64,000 bases of DNA from Sediminibacillus dalangtanensis (lineage in GTDB: Bacteria; Bacillota; Bacilli; Bacillales; Amphibacillaceae). The position numbers and the translations under genes are program-made. Each line of letters opens with the position of its first letter. Position 1 is the first letter of the stretch. Positions 51,000 to 63,001 of the stretch are shown in pieces. The notes beneath the pieces were generated by a model, which saw only the letters and a list, made by a program, of their open reading frames with translations, had not been told where the DNA came from and ran no database searches. The DNA is taken from NCBI RefSeq assembly GCF_017792025.1, contig NZ_CP046956.1, positions 1,674,001 to 1,738,000 of the forward strand, written 5' to 3'.

Positions 51000-53645
51000 G
51001 TGAAATGGTACCAATTAAAAACGGAAGAAACAGCGCAAAAACTAGGAGTCAATCTAGAAAAGGGGCTTACAAATCAGGAAGCTGAAAATAGAAGAAGAAA
51101 AATGGGAGCAAATGTACTTGAAGATGAAAAGCAGACGTCTTTATTGCTGGTTTTTCTCAAACAGTTTCAGGATTTCATGGTGCTGGTCTTATTAGCCGCT
51201 ACTCTTGTATCCGGGCTGCTTGGGGAATATATTGATGCTATAGCTATCATGATTATCGTATTGATCAATGGATTCATCGGATTTTTCCAAGAACAGCGTG
51301 CTGAAAAATCACTTGCCAAGCTTAAGGAGCTGTCTGCGCCGCTGGCTCATGTAAAAAGAGATGGGGAATGGGTGAAAATTCCTTCGAAAGATGTTGTCGT
51401 CGGAGATTTAATCAAAATAGCTAGCGGGGATCGGGTCCCGGCGGATGTTCGTCTGACTAAAGCAAGCAGTCTGGAATTGGAGGAATCTGCGCTGACCGGT
51501 GAATCACTTCCGGTAGCCAAAACGGTCACCCCACTCGGACAGGGCCAATTAGAACCGCAGGATCAACATAACATGCTCTTTATGGGGACGCTTGCCAGTA
51601 GAGGAAGTGGGGAAGGGATTGTTGTCGGTACTGGTATGAATACTGCCATGGGGCAGATAGCGTCCTTGTTAGTGAAAACAGAAAAAATGACGACTCCATT
51701 GGAGAAAAAATTGGCTGAGCTAGGAAAATTGCTTATAGTCATTGCCTTGCTTCTAACGTTATTTGTTGTACTGATTGGGGTTTACCAGGGCCACCCGTTA
51801 TACCAAATGTTTCTGGCAGGGGTATCTTTGGCAGTAGCTGCGATTCCGGAAGGACTTCCGGCGATTGTGACGGTGGCATTGTCACTGGGAGTGCAACGGA
51901 TGATCAAACGGAAAGCGATCGTCCGTAAACTTTCGGCTGTTGAAACATTAGGAAGTGCATCGGTCATCTGTTCTGATAAAACCGGAACGATGACGAAAAA
52001 TCAGATGACAGTAAAAGAAATTTTCACCCCAGGTAATTGGTATCATGTTACTGGAGAAGGATATGACACAAACGGGGCTTTCTACGAGGACAACAGAGAA
52101 GTGCTTCCTGACCAGCTGCGCTCGCTGCTGCTTTATGGAACGTTGTGTAACCATGCATCTTTGATACAAAAGAAAGGTAAATGGGGAGTGGATGGAGATC
52201 CGACAGAGGGGGCTATCCTTGTAGCTGCCCGCAAAGCCGGCATCACAGAGGAAACGGTTGCTTCCTTTAAAATCATTAAGGAAATTCCATTCGACTCGGA
52301 TAGGAAGCGGATGACTGTTCTGGTTGAAGACGATAAAGGGAACAGGTTTTCCATTACCAAAGGAGCTCCCGATGTTTTATTGGCCCGTACGGCTTTTATA
52401 GTAGACGGTCAACGCAGGGCAATGAAGTCGGCTGATCAGGTAAAAATCGAGCAGGCCGTTGCCGAGATGGCAGGAAAAGCATTGAGAACGATTGCAATCG
52501 GAGTGAAATCGGTACCTTCCGGTCAAACGCCGGATGATTTCAGTCTGGAAAAGGATTTAACTTTACTGGGTGTCACTGGGATGATAGATCCCCCACGCAA
52601 GGAAGTAAGAGGAGCAATTGCGGAGTGTCAACAAGCGGGAATAAAAACAGTGATGATCACTGGCGATCATGCCCTCACGGCCAGAGCGATAGCACACGAT
52701 TTGAGACTGCTTCCCGCTAATGGTCAGGTGTTGGAAGGCAGCCAGCTTAGCAACATGACAGAGGAGCAACTGAGTGATGTCATTGAGGACGTATATGTGT
52801 TTGCCCGTGTAACTCCAGAACATAAATTGAAGATAGTGAAGGCTTTCCAGAAAAAAGGACATGTTGTAGCCATGACCGGGGATGGAGTAAACGATGCACC
52901 AGCAATCAAAGCAAGTGATATCGGTATTAGCATGGGAAACAGCGGAACAGATGTAGCGAAGGAAGCATCCTCACTCGTATTGCTGGATGACAATTTCGCC
53001 ACCATCAAGTCTGCAATCAAAGAAGGACGCAATATTTACGAAAACATCCGGAAGTTTATCCGTTATTTACTTGCTTCCAATGTAGGGGAGATTCTCGTTA
53101 TGTTATTTGCCATGCTGTTGGCATTGCCTCTCCCACTTGTTCCTGTTCAAATTCTATGGGTGAACTTGGTGACAGATGGTCTTCCAGCAATGGCTCTTGG
53201 TCTCGATCAGCCAGAGCAAGATGTCATGCGCAGAAAACCTCGCAGTCCAAAGGAAGGGATTTTTTCAAGAGGACTTGGTTTTAAAATTATCACCCGGGGG
53301 CTGCTGATCGGACTGGTGACGCTTGTTGCCTTTATGACCGCCTACCAGGACAATCCCGACAACCTGCGTTATGCTCAAACAATGGCTTTTGCTACACTTG
53401 TGATGGCTCAGTTGATACATGTGTTTGATTGCCGTTCGGAGCGTTCTGTCTTTTCCCGGAATCCTTTTCAAAATATTTATCTTGTAGGGGCCGTAGCATC
53501 CTCAATGTTGTTATTGCTAGTCGTTTTATATTTTGATCCACTGCAGGAAGTTTTCCATACTATGGATTTGTCTTTGAGAGATTGGCTGCTGATCATGGCC
53601 CTTTCAGCCATTCCGACGGTTATGTTCGGCTTCTCTAAAAAATAG
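51000..53645 (+). CDS. yloB: Calcium-transporting P2A-type ATPase YloB
   Basis: Membrane Ca2+ pump of the SERCA-like group, 881 residues. An N-terminal cation-ATPase domain is followed by ten helices. The phosphorylation site is CSDKTGTMT with Asp326. The helix-4 motif AAIPEGLP and the [10 protein letters not shown] hinge are intact. B. subtilis YloB has been reported as calcium dependent and linked to sporulation and ribosome magnesium balance. GTG 51000 lies 8 bases after GGAGG; an ATG at 50985 overlaps that site. Confidence 0.93.
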   Translation: MKWYQLKTEETAQKLGVNLEKGLTNQEAENRRRKMGANVLEDEKQTSLLLVFLKQFQDFMVLVLLAATLVSGLLGEYIDAIAIMIIVLINGFIGFFQEQRAEKSLAKLKELSAPLAHVKRDGEWVKIPSKDVVVGDLIKIASGDRVPADVRLTKASSLELEESALTGESLPVAKTVTPLGQGQLEPQDQHNMLFMGTLASRGSGEGIVVGTGMNTAMGQIASLLVKTEKMTTPLEKKLAELGKLLIVIALLLTLFVVLIGVYQGHPLYQMFLAGVSLAVAAIPEGLPAIVTVALSLGVQRMIKRKAIVRKLSAVETLGSASVICSDKTGTMTKNQMTVKEIFTPGNWYHVTGEGYDTNGAFYEDNREVLPDQLRSLLLYGTLCNHASLIQKKGKWGVDGDPTEGAILVAARKAGITEETVASFKIIKEIPFDSDRKRMTVLVEDDKGNRFSITKGAPDVLLARTAFIVDGQRRAMKSADQVKIEQAVAEMAGKALRTIAIGVKSVPSGQTPDDFSLEKDLTLLGVTGMIDPPRKEVRGAIAECQQAGIKTVMITGDHALTARAIAHDLRLLPANGQVLEGSQLSNMTEEQLSDVIEDVYVFARVTPEHKLKIVKAFQKKGHVVAMTGDGVNDAPAIKASDIGISMGNSGTDVAKEASSLVLLDDNFATIKSAIKEGRNIYENIRKFIRYLLASNVGEILVMLFAMLLALPLPLVPVQILWVNLVTDGLPAMALGLDQPEQDVMRRKPRSPKEGIFSRGLGFKIITRGLLIGLVTLVAFMTAYQDNPDNLRYAQTMAFATLVMAQLIHVFDCRSERSVFSRNPFQNIYLVGAVASSMLLLLVVLYFDPLQEVFHTMDLSLRDWLLIMALSAIPTVMFGFSKK

Positions 53646-53692
53646 AACAAAACAAGACCCGGATGTTTTGCTCGGGTCTTGTTTTGTTCTTT
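53645..53692 (+). terminator. Terminator overlapping the yloB stop
   Basis: GAACAAAACAAGACCCG (53645-53661) and CGGGTCTTGTTTTGTTC (53673-53689) are a perfect 17-base inverted repeat. The first base of the stem is the last base of the stop codon. Confidence 0.9.
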
Positions 53693-53925
53693 CAGGCTCT
53701 ATTCGTATGTGGTGTTGCTTTGGAACCTTTTGCGTTCGTATTTAATGAAACCACGAACACTTCTCTGCAAAAAGAGCCAAATTTTAAAGGGAAATATTTT
53801 GATGATATAGGCGAAAAGCGGGTTAGTTGATAGGCAGAATGATTAAAGTTTGTTATGATGAACAAGGACTGATGCAGGTTATTGGATTATTTCAGCTAGA
53901 GTATTAGTAAGAAGGCGGGATGTCG
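53693..53925 (+). promoter_or_regulatory. yloC upstream region with extended -10
   Basis: No gene is seen. TG-T-TATGAT at 53851-53859 is an extended -10 candidate; TTGATA lies 21 bases upstream of its hexamer, too far for a normal -35. GTTCGT/ACGAAC near 53740 is a small inverted repeat. Confidence 0.4.
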
Positions 53926-54804
53926 ATGGTCTGGAGTATGACCGGCTATGGGAGAGAGGTATGTACCAAGGATCGAACGGGTATTACTGTAGAAATAAGA
54001 AGTGTCAATCATCGTTTTTTAGATATTTCACCAAAGATTCCCCAGACGATGTTGTTCTTGGAAGAGGAAATAAAGAAAGTTGTCAAGGATTATTTTAGCC
54101 GGGGGCGCGTCGAAGTGCATATCCATCTCGACGGGGACGCGTTGATAAAAAGAAATCTCACCGTTGATTGGGAATTGATGGATCAATACATAGATCATTT
54201 ACGAAAAATAAAAGAGAAGTATCATTTGTCTGGTGATATTCCTTTGGAAATGGCAGCCAGCCATTCTGATTTGTTCCGAATTGAAGAAGATGGAAAGGAG
54301 CAAGGCGGTCTGTCTGAAGCCGTTATCGAAACGGTAGAAAGAGCCTGCCGGCTGGTTTACAAGATGAGATATAAAGAAGGCGTCCAATTGGCAGAAGACA
54401 TGCTCTCACGTATAGAAAACATTAAAAAACTGGCAAAATGGTTGGGAGAACATCGAGATATTGTTATAATGGAGTATCGAGACAGAATAATCAATCGGAT
54501 TCAGGGTTATTTAGACGAGGAAGTCAGGGATAATGCGAGGATTATTCAGGAAGCTGCCTTGATTGCGGAGAAGGGTGATATTACAGAAGAGGTGACCAGG
54601 CTCTTAAGCCATGTGGACCAATTCAGGCATACGATTCTTCAGCAGGAAGCAGTCGGCAGGAAACTTGATTTTATCCTACAGGAAATGCTCCGTGAAACGA
54701 ATACAATCGGTTCTAAATCAAACGATGTACAAATTAGCGAAAGGATAGTCGATTTAAAAAGCGAAATAGAAAAAGTGAAAGAACAAACGCAAAACATTGA
54801 ATGA
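53926..54804 (+). CDS. yloC: YicC family endoribonuclease YloC
   Basis: Conserved protein of 292 residues, near the 291 of B. subtilis. Starts VWSMTGYGRE, the family N-terminus (YicC-N), and ends in the DUF1732 domain (REANTIGSK-like RETNTIGSKSNDVQIS). The E. coli and B. subtilis relatives have been described as endoribonucleases. I prefer ATG 53926, 6 bases after GGCGGG, to ATG 53920. Confidence 0.92.
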   Translation: MVWSMTGYGREVCTKDRTGITVEIRSVNHRFLDISPKIPQTMLFLEEEIKKVVKDYFSRGRVEVHIHLDGDALIKRNLTVDWELMDQYIDHLRKIKEKYHLSGDIPLEMAASHSDLFRIEEDGKEQGGLSEAVIETVERACRLVYKMRYKEGVQLAEDMLSRIENIKKLAKWLGEHRDIVIMEYRDRIINRIQGYLDEEVRDNARIIQEAALIAEKGDITEEVTRLLSHVDQFRHTILQQEAVGRKLDFILQEMLRETNTIGSKSNDVQISERIVDLKSEIEKVKEQTQNIE

Positions 54805-54884
54805 TCCTTTTGTAGTTTGGATATGGGACTGATTATCGAAAAATATGTTAGTCTGGGCGAAGAGCCTGGAATAAGGGGGAACAC

Positions 54885-55148
54885 ATGGTGAGCTTACGAT
54901 TGATAAATATTGGGTTTGGCAATGTGGTTTCGGCGAATCGGATTATTTCGATTGTATCGCCTGAATCTGCACCAATCAAAAGAATCATAACAGTTGCACG
55001 AGATAATAATAAATTAGTGGACGCCACGTATGGACGTCGTACCAGAGCAGTTATCATTACGGACAGTGACCATGTTGTATTATCTGCCGTACAGCCGGAA
55101 ACGGTTGGGCAACGGGTAATCAGTAACGATGAGATTTCGGATGAATAG
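54885..55148 (+). CDS. remA: Extracellular matrix regulator RemA
   Basis: DNA-binding regulator of 87 residues that in B. subtilis activates biofilm matrix and osmoprotection genes. The family core [26 protein letters not shown] and [12 protein letters not shown] is preserved. ATG 54885 follows AAGGGGG. It lies between yloC and gmk as ylzA does. Confidence 0.95.
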   Translation: MVSLRLINIGFGNVVSANRIISIVSPESAPIKRIITVARDNNKLVDATYGRRTRAVIITDSDHVVLSAVQPETVGQRVISNDEISDE

Positions 55149-55984
<836 letters not shown>

Positions 55985-56259
55985 TCAGCAATCAATCTCG
56001 GTATGCTATCCTTTTTTTCTTCCTGTCAGGAGGAAACCATAACCGGCCCTTGCTGCGTTCCAGCTGCAAGGGCTTCCTTTTGTTTGTTATCAGAAAGTAG
56101 CGTTTTAAAAAGGCAAGCTGGAAGGTCACTTGTATAAACCATGCTGTATCACTACACACTGTTTCCGCAGAAAACAAAGGAAAAGGCCAAGAGTGCCGAT
56201 AAATCGACAGTTTAAAAGGATCAGCACGATGCTGCTGTGCGAAAGGGGATATAACCATA
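55985..56259 (+). other. rpoZ-coaBC spacer
   Basis: No gene is seen in these 275 bases. There is a terminator-like hairpin at 56046-56085, and a weak promoter-like pair (TTGTAT, 17 bases, TACACT near 56131-56159). GAAAGGGG before 56260 is the coaBC ribosome-binding site. Confidence 0.4.
56046..56085 (+). terminator. Terminator after rpoZ
   Basis: GCCCTTGC (56046-56053) and GCAAGGGC (56066-56073) pair over 8 bp, followed by TTCCTTTTGTTTG, a broken T-run. Confidence 0.65.
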
Positions 56260-57474
56260 ATGGTAAAGGGGAAGAAAATTGTTTTGGGAGTTACAGGAGG
56301 CATAGCTGCATATAAGGCATGTACACTGACAAGCAGACTGACCCAAGCGGGTGCTGATGTGAAAGTGATTATGACAACTAGTGCTGCCAAATTTGTCTCG
56401 CCATTGACTTTTCAGGCACTCTCGAGAAATCCTGTCTTTACGGATACTTTTGATGAAAAAGACCCGACTAAAATCGCTCACATAGATTTGGCCGACTGGG
56501 CAGATCTTGTATTGATAGCACCTGCTACTGCCAACATAATCGGGAAAATGGCAAATGGACTGGCAGATGATATGCTGTCCACGATGCTGCTGGCTACTCA
56601 GGCCCCTGTTTATATCGCTCCTGCCATGAATGTCCACATGTATGCCCACCCAGCAGTGATTGACAATATGAAATCGCTGGAAGGTTGGGGATATCGGTTT
56701 ATCGAACCGGGTGATGGTCTGCTTGCATGCGGTTATGTAGGAAAAGGGCGCCTAGAGGAACCGGAAGCAATTGTTGAAGTGCTAAAAAGCGATATAGAAC
56801 GAGAGTCCGTAAAACCAATTTTGGAAGGCAAGCGGGTGTTGGTATCCGCAGGACCGACAAAAGAAAAAATTGATCCAGTTCGTTATTTCACCAATCATTC
56901 AACAGGAAAAATGGGCTTTGCCCTAGCTGCTCAAGCAGCGAAAATGGGTGCGGAAGTAACGCTAGTATCCGGCCCTGTGAGCCTGGCAACCCCTTCTGGT
57001 GTTAACAGAATCGATGTAGAAACAGCCGAGCAAATGTACAGGGCCATGATCGACCAGTTTGTTGGAAAAGATATTGTCATTAAAGCGGCAGCCGTTGCTG
57101 ACTATCGGCCGGCCTCGACATATGAGGAAAAAATGAAAAAACAACCAGGTGACTGGACTGTTGAAATGGAAAGAACAAAAGATATTCTGCAAGAATTAGG
57201 AAAAAGGAAACAGAAACAATACTTGGTGGGATTTGCTGCAGAAACACTTCATCCATTGCAATACGGCAGAAAAAAACTGGAATCAAAAAATTTGGATGCA
57301 ATTGTCATCAACAATATCAAAACAAAAGGCGCAGGTTTTGGAACAGATAAAAATGAAGTTACCTTTATAAATAACCAAGGATTGGAAAAAACAATTGAAC
57401 TTGCTGAAAAAACCGAAGTGGCCGGTCAAATACTCGAATTGATCTCTGCAGGATTAAAGGATGAGAGCCGGTGA
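56260..57474 (+). CDS. coaBC: Phosphopantothenoylcysteine synthetase/decarboxylase CoaBC
   Basis: Fused enzyme adding Cys to 4'-phosphopantothenate and decarboxylating the product for CoA. It has 404 residues. The flavin CoaC half has GGIAAYKA near residue 11 and PAMNVHMYAHPA and ACGYVGKGR (active-site Cys) later. The CoaB half starts near VLVSAGPTKEKIDPVR and has NHSTGKMGFALA. It overlaps priA by 4 bases (GTGA). Confidence 0.96.
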   Translation: MVKGKKIVLGVTGGIAAYKACTLTSRLTQAGADVKVIMTTSAAKFVSPLTFQALSRNPVFTDTFDEKDPTKIAHIDLADWADLVLIAPATANIIGKMANGLADDMLSTMLLATQAPVYIAPAMNVHMYAHPAVIDNMKSLEGWGYRFIEPGDGLLACGYVGKGRLEEPEAIVEVLKSDIERESVKPILEGKRVLVSAGPTKEKIDPVRYFTNHSTGKMGFALAAQAAKMGAEVTLVSGPVSLATPSGVNRIDVETAEQMYRAMIDQFVGKDIVIKAAAVADYRPASTYEEKMKKQPGDWTVEMERTKDILQELGKRKQKQYLVGFAAETLHPLQYGRKKLESKNLDAIVINNIKTKGAGFGTDKNEVTFINNQGLEKTIELAEKTEVAGQILELISAGLKDESR

Positions 57475-59879
57475 ACATTGCCAAAGTAGTAGTAGATGTA
57501 CCAGCTAGTCAAACCAATCGCTTATTCGACTATCTTGTTCCGGACCATTTGATTGGTACTGTCCGTCCCGGTATGCGTGTGGTTATGCCGTTCGGTCCCA
57601 GGAAAATTATGGGGTTTGTTTTAGAATTGACAGATCGATCGGATTTTGACAAGCTGAAAAAAATTAGTGATGTGATGGACGTCTTCCCCGTGTTGACTCC
57701 AGAATTGTTGGAGCTTGGAAAATGGATATCGGAGAAGACGCTCAGTTTTTATATTTCTGCCTATCAGGCTATGCTGCCGCAAGTACTCAAAGCAAAATAC
57801 AAGAAAGAATTGCTGCGGTTGACGAAAGAGGAATTACCTGATCTTTTGGAGGAAGTCTTTGCCCACCGAGACACCCTCCCCTACGAAGAATTTGTGGAAA
57901 GGCAAGGAAGCCTGGCAGCGTTACAAAAAGCAATACAGGAAGGGCTGGTCGAAGTCCGTTATTTGGTTAAATCCAGGGAAACCAAAAAAACAGAAACCAT
58001 GCTCAAAGCGAACAGGAACACCATGGACTTAGAAGCTGCCATAGCCGAACTTCCACCACAGGCTTCCAAACAAAAAGAAATCCTTTCCTATATGGCAGAT
58101 AATTCAGAAGCTGTAAGTCAAAAAAAACTGTGTTCCATCCTGCAAACAACAAGGGCAACCATCAAACAATTAATTGAAAAAGGTTTGCTCACTGAGTATC
58201 ATCAGGAAATATATCGAAATCCTTATGAGGATGAAAATTACGAACGGACGTTTCCGTTGGAGCTGACAGAAGAACAAGCTGACGCCATTGCTCCAATTCA
58301 ACAAGATATTGCAGCAGATAAGCACGATGTTTTTTTACTGCATGGGGTTACCGGGAGCGGAAAGACGGAGGTATATCTTCAATCCATTCAAAAAGTGATC
58401 GAGAAAGGGAAAGAAGCAATCGTTCTTGTTCCAGAAATCGCTCTTACTCCCCAGACCGTGCAGCGGTTTAAGGGACGGTTTGGATCTAACGTTGCTGTTC
58501 TTCATAGTGCGCTTTCTGCAGGTGAGAAGTTTGACGAGTGGCGAAAGATTCAACGAAAAGAAGTTCAAGTTGTTGTCGGAGCGCGCTCTGCTGTGTTTGC
58601 TCCCTTCGAAAATTTGGGGATTATTATCATTGATGAAGAACATGAGACAAGTTACAAGCAAGAGGATCATCCTCGATACCACGCTAGAGATGTTGCCATT
58701 TTCCGGGGGGATCATCATAACTGTCCTGTCGTCCTTGGAAGTGCGACACCGCTACTGGAAACGTACGCCCGGGCTCAAAAGGGAGTTTATCAGTTACTGA
58801 CCTTGACCAAGCGGATGAACAATGCAAGCATGCCAACCGTTGATTTAGTGGATATGCGGCAAGAACTCCATGCGGGGAATCGGTCGATGTTTTCCTGGAA
58901 ACTTAAAGAAGCGATAGAAGACAGGTTGGAGAAAAAAGAGCAGACCGTACTATTCTTAAACAGGCGGGGTTACTCGACCTTTGTGATGTGCCGGGACTGT
59001 GGACATGTTGTCGAGTGCCCTCACTGCGATATAGCACTAACCTATCATCGAAATAATGAAAGACTGAAATGTCATTATTGTTCTCACGAAGAACCCATGC
59101 CCGTTCAGTGTCCATCCTGCCAGAGCGAGACGATCCGTTATTTCGGAACAGGGACCCAAAAAGTAGAGGAATCTCTGACCAAACTCATTCCGAATGCACG
59201 GATCATCAGAATGGATGTGGATACGACCCGAAAGAAGGGGGCACATGAAAAGCTGTTGAACCAATTTGGCAACGGGGAAGCCGATATTTTACTCGGAACG
59301 CAAATGATTGCAAAAGGACTCGATTTTGCCAATGTCACGCTTGTAGGTGTGCTGGCTGCTGATTCGCTGCTACATCTTCCGGATTTTCGTGCTGCCGAGA
59401 AAACATTTCAGCTTTTGACCCAGGTCAGCGGCAGGGCTGGTCGACATACATTACCTGGAGAAGTGGTGGTTCAGACTTATACACCGGAACATTACAGCGT
59501 CGAGCTGGCAAGTCAGTATGATTATCCAAGTTTCTATCGCAAAGAAATGGAGATGCGCAGAGCTTTTCATTATCCTCCCTATTTTTTCTTGACTTTGATC
59601 ACCGTTTCGCATCCAAATCAAGTGAAAGCGATCGAAGTCACCAAGAAAATCACACTGCTGCTGAATAATGAGTTGTCTCCTCAGACATCTTTGCTCGGGC
59701 CTACTCCTTCGCCTTTGACAAGGATCAAAGATAGATATCGTTATCAATGCATGATAAAATACAGAAATGAACCAGGCCTAAGTAAGTCGATCCGAAAAAT
59801 TTTAGCAATGTTCGAAGAAGAAATCAGACAAAATGATTTATTGATAAACGTAGATATGCAACCCTATCAATTAATGTAG
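57471..59879 (+). CDS. priA: Primosomal protein N' (replication restart helicase PriA)
   Basis: Superfamily 2 DNA helicase that reloads the replisome at broken forks. It has 802 residues. The N-terminal DNA-binding domain is followed by Walker A GVTGSGKT (292-299), Walker B as [12 protein letters not shown], and a double zinc site of eight Cys starting [13 protein letters not shown] and ending VQCPSC. The start GTG at 57471 overlaps coaBC. Confidence 0.97.
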   Translation: MNIAKVVVDVPASQTNRLFDYLVPDHLIGTVRPGMRVVMPFGPRKIMGFVLELTDRSDFDKLKKISDVMDVFPVLTPELLELGKWISEKTLSFYISAYQAMLPQVLKAKYKKELLRLTKEELPDLLEEVFAHRDTLPYEEFVERQGSLAALQKAIQEGLVEVRYLVKSRETKKTETMLKANRNTMDLEAAIAELPPQASKQKEILSYMADNSEAVSQKKLCSILQTTRATIKQLIEKGLLTEYHQEIYRNPYEDENYERTFPLELTEEQADAIAPIQQDIAADKHDVFLLHGVTGSGKTEVYLQSIQKVIEKGKEAIVLVPEIALTPQTVQRFKGRFGSNVAVLHSALSAGEKFDEWRKIQRKEVQVVVGARSAVFAPFENLGIIIIDEEHETSYKQEDHPRYHARDVAIFRGDHHNCPVVLGSATPLLETYARAQKGVYQLLTLTKRMNNASMPTVDLVDMRQELHAGNRSMFSWKLKEAIEDRLEKKEQTVLFLNRRGYSTFVMCRDCGHVVECPHCDIALTYHRNNERLKCHYCSHEEPMPVQCPSCQSETIRYFGTGTQKVEESLTKLIPNARIIRMDVDTTRKKGAHEKLLNQFGNGEADILLGTQMIAKGLDFANVTLVGVLAADSLLHLPDFRAAEKTFQLLTQVSGRAGRHTLPGEVVVQTYTPEHYSVELASQYDYPSFYRKEMEMRRAFHYPPYFFLTLITVSHPNQVKAIEVTKKITLLLNNELSPQTSLLGPTPSPLTRIKDRYRYQCMIKYRNEPGLSKSIRKILAMFEEEIRQNDLLINVDMQPYQLM

Positions 59880-59892
59880 AGAGGAGACTTAC

Positions 59893-60840
59893 ATGAAACG
59901 GATAATTTTTATGGGCACTCCGGATTTTGCTGTTCCTGTTTTGAGACAACTTGTCGATGACGGCTACCAAGTTGTCATGGCTGTAACACAACCCGACCGC
60001 CCGAAAGGAAGAAAGAAAGTGTTGACACCCCCGCCAGTAAAAGTGGAGGCAGAAAAACTGGGAATACCCGTCTATCAACCGGAAAAAATAAAAGACGAGT
60101 ATGAATATGTGCTTGATCAGCAGCCTGATTTGATTGTGACGGCTGCTTTTGGACAAATTTTGCCGAAAGCACTCTTGGAGTATCCAGCGTTCGGTTGCAT
60201 TAATGTCCACGCCTCTTTACTGCCTGAGCTGCGGGGAGGAGCGCCGATTCAATACGCTATATTGCAGGGTAAAACGGAGACAGGTATAACCATTATGTAT
60301 ATGGTAGAAAAGTTGGATGCCGGTGCTATTTTGACACAAAGAAAAGTACCCATCGACAAGGAAGACCATGTGGGAACGCTTCATGACAAGCTCTCGGAAA
60401 CAGGAGCCCAGTTGTTGAGCGACACACTGCCCAAACTGTTAGCAGGAGAGTTGCAAGCAGTTGAACAAGATGAAACGAAAGCAACCTTTGCTCCGAATAT
60501 AAAACGGGGTGATGAAAAAATCGACTGGACCAGACCGATGATAGAGATTTACAACCAAATACGAGGCTTACACCCATGGCCAGTTGCCTTCACTACGTAT
60601 AAGGATAAGATCATGAAGATATGGTGGGCAGAACCGATTGACCGGTCTTTTGACGGCGAACCGGGCGAAATTGTCGATTTAACGGAAGACGGCATGGTTG
60701 TGGTGTGTGGCGACACGAAAGCTGTAAAGGTGACCAGCTTGCAGCCAGCCGGAAAAAAACGGATGGAGACAGGGGACTTTCTTAGGGGGACTGGCAGCAA
60801 TACCAGGTGTGGTGACAAGTTAGGAGAAAAAAATGGCTAA
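59893..60840 (+). CDS. fmt: Methionyl-tRNA formyltransferase
   Basis: Formylates initiator Met-tRNA with 10-formyl-THF. It has 315 residues. The N-terminal formyltransferase domain has [12 protein letters not shown] and the catalytic stretch [17 protein letters not shown]. The C-terminal tRNA-binding domain follows HPWPVAF. In B. subtilis def lies between priA and fmt; here only 13 bases separate them. It overlaps rsmB by 8 bases. Confidence 0.97.
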   Translation: MKRIIFMGTPDFAVPVLRQLVDDGYQVVMAVTQPDRPKGRKKVLTPPPVKVEAEKLGIPVYQPEKIKDEYEYVLDQQPDLIVTAAFGQILPKALLEYPAFGCINVHASLLPELRGGAPIQYAILQGKTETGITIMYMVEKLDAGAILTQRKVPIDKEDHVGTLHDKLSETGAQLLSDTLPKLLAGELQAVEQDETKATFAPNIKRGDEKIDWTRPMIEIYNQIRGLHPWPVAFTTYKDKIMKIWWAEPIDRSFDGEPGEIVDLTEDGMVVVCGDTKAVKVTSLQPAGKKRMETGDFLRGTGSNTRCGDKLGEKNG

Positions 60841-62179
60841 ATATCAATTGCGAAAAACTGCCCTCGATATTTTGGTCAGGGTGGGAGAAAATGGCGGATT
60901 CAGCCATTTGCTGATCGACCAGGCGATACGAAAGCAAGGATTTGATCAGAGAGATGAGGCCCTGCTTACAGAAATCGTTTATGGAACTATACAGCGTAAA
61001 CTTACCTTGAATTACTTTTTGGATCATTTTCTGAACAGCAGAAAAAAAATCGATGGCTGGGTAAGATGGTTATTATATATGTCGATGTATCAGATGAAAT
61101 ATTTAAACAAAGTCCCTGATCATGCCATCATCCATGAATCTGTCGAAATAGCCAAACAAAATGGGCATAAAGGTATTTCTTCTTTTATAAATGGCATCCT
61201 GCGGAATGTGCAGCGGAACGGTTTTCCTGATTTTGCAGAAATAGAAGACCAGGCAAAAAAGCTTTCCATCGAGACTAGTCATCCATTATGGCTTGTCGAG
61301 CGTTGGCTCGACATGTATGGGGTGGAGACAACAGAAAAAATGTGTCGATCCAACTTGAAGCATAAACCAATCAGTGTCCGTGTACAGCCGATGAAGCTAA
61401 CCCGTGAAAAAGCACTGCAGCAATTGGAGGAAGAAGGGTATCAAGTAGAAGCATCCATCTTCTCCCCGCAAGGTATTAATGTAGTATCAGGGAACGTGCT
61501 GAAAAGCAGCTTATTCCATACAGGAAAGCTTACCATTCAAGACCAGACCTCCATGCTGGCAGCGGAAATTCTGTCTGCCGGACCGGAAATGATTGTCCTC
61601 GACGCATGCAGTGCGCCAGGGGGAAAAACGACCCATATTGCTGAGAAAATGAACAATCGTGGAGAAGTCCATGCTTACGATCTTCATAGCAAGAAGGCCA
61701 AGCTCGTATCTAAACGGGCAGTAGAATTGGATTTGACCATTATTGAAGCCAAACAAGCGGATTCGAGAAAATTGGCAGAATTATATGAGCCGGAACATTT
61801 TGACCGGATTCTGCTGGATGCTCCTTGCTCCGGTTTAGGAGTATTGCGCGGCAAGCCGGACATCAAGTACCATAAGAACGTAAAAGATATCGAAACATTG
61901 TCCGTCATTCAGCGTGAATTGTTGGAAAAGGTAGCCTCTTTATTAAAAAAAGGTGGTAAACTGGTATATAGTACGTGTACGGTTGATAAAGCTGAAAATG
62001 AAGCAGTTGTAAAAGCGTTTTTAGCTGAACACGAAGATTTTCAAGTCGACAGGCAATTTGTTGAAGAACTGCCTGAAGTCTTAAAAAAAGGGGACGGTCT
62101 CAGTGACTGGGGTCTTCAAATTTTTCCTTACGAGTTTGATACAGATGGATTCTTTTTAACGAGACTGACAAAGAATTGA
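60833..62179 (+). CDS. rsmB: 16S rRNA m5C967 methyltransferase RsmB
   Basis: SAM-dependent methyltransferase for C967 of 16S rRNA, 448 residues. The N-terminal NusB-like domain (about 1-140) is followed by the SAM motif [30 protein letters not shown] with the first catalytic Cys, and VYSTCTV with the second. ATG 60833 follows TAGGAG. B. subtilis has rlmN after it; here prpC follows directly. Confidence 0.95.
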   Translation: MAKYQLRKTALDILVRVGENGGFSHLLIDQAIRKQGFDQRDEALLTEIVYGTIQRKLTLNYFLDHFLNSRKKIDGWVRWLLYMSMYQMKYLNKVPDHAIIHESVEIAKQNGHKGISSFINGILRNVQRNGFPDFAEIEDQAKKLSIETSHPLWLVERWLDMYGVETTEKMCRSNLKHKPISVRVQPMKLTREKALQQLEEEGYQVEASIFSPQGINVVSGNVLKSSLFHTGKLTIQDQTSMLAAEILSAGPEMIVLDACSAPGGKTTHIAEKMNNRGEVHAYDLHSKKAKLVSKRAVELDLTIIEAKQADSRKLAELYEPEHFDRILLDAPCSGLGVLRGKPDIKYHKNVKDIETLSVIQRELLEKVASLLKKGGKLVYSTCTVDKAENEAVVKAFLAEHEDFQVDRQFVEELPEVLKKGDGLSDWGLQIFPYEFDTDGFFLTRLTKN

Positions 62180-62248
62180 TCATACAAACTAATTGCACGT
62201 TAGCTAATCGAGCAAATGAAGTTATGCTTGAGGAGAGAAGGTGAGTAA

Positions 62249-63001
62249 ATGAACGGTTATTATTCGACCGATCAAGGGAAAGTCAGGGCGCACAATGAAG
62301 ATGCCGGAGGCTACTTCAGTAATGCAGGCGGCCAAGTGCTTGCGGTGATAGCTGATGGCATGGGTGGCCATAGGGCTGGTGATGTAGCAAGTCAAATGGC
62401 GACTTCTTTGCTAAGCGATATATGGAGTGAGACAGCTGAACTTACTTCTCCGGAAGCGGCCGAGTCATGGCTGGCCGATACATTGATACGAGTCAATCAG
62501 TCAATATTAGATTATTCGCGTACTCACGAAGAATGTGAGGGGATGGGAACGACCATCGTGTCTGTTATCTGTTCCCAGGATTTCATAACGATAGCTCATG
62601 TAGGAGACAGTAGATGTTACCTGATAAACGAACAAGGGTTTAAGCAGGTTACCGAAGACCACTCACTGGTTAACGAATTGGTCCGCTCCGGCCAAATCTC
62701 GAAGGATGATGCTGAACATCATCCAAGGAAAAATGTTTTATTGAAAGCTCTTGGAACAGAAGAGAACATTCAGGCTGACATTCAGTCGATTGGTTGGGAC
62801 AAAGGGGATAAATTGCTCCTTTGCTCGGATGGATTGACCAATAAGTTGAGCGACGAGGAGATAGAGGAAGTATTGAGTAGTTCTGTAATTTTGCAAGATT
62901 CTGCCCGGCAATTAATTGATATGGCCAATGAACGAGGCGGGGAGGATAATATTTCCGTGGTGTTGGTGGATTATGATTCAGCGGGAGAAGGTGAATCATA
63001 G
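62249..63001 (+). CDS. prpC: PP2C-type protein phosphatase PrpC
   Basis: Mn2+/Mg2+ Ser/Thr phosphatase that reverses PrkC phosphorylation. It has 250 residues. Metal and fold motifs: VRAHNEDAG near residue 13, DGMGGH at 36-41, [15 protein letters not shown] and [14 protein letters not shown] 62249 follows GAAGGTGAG. The stop shares a base with prkC. Confidence 0.96.
   Translation: MNGYYSTDQGKVRAHNEDAGGYFSNAGGQVLAVIADGMGGHRAGDVASQMATSLLSDIWSETAELTSPEAAESWLADTLIRVNQSILDYSRTHEECEGMGTTIVSVICSQDFITIAHVGDSRCYLINEQGFKQVTEDHSLVNELVRSGQISKDDAEHHPRKNVLLKALGTEENIQADIQSIGWDKGDKLLLCSDGLTNKLSDEEIEEVLSSSVILQDSARQLIDMANERGGEDNISVVLVDYDSAGEGES

Noticed and set aside
54855..54872. GAGCCTGGAATAA resembling the left end of the MITE-like repeat
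   Set aside because: Only about nine bases match and no core or right end follows; likely chance.
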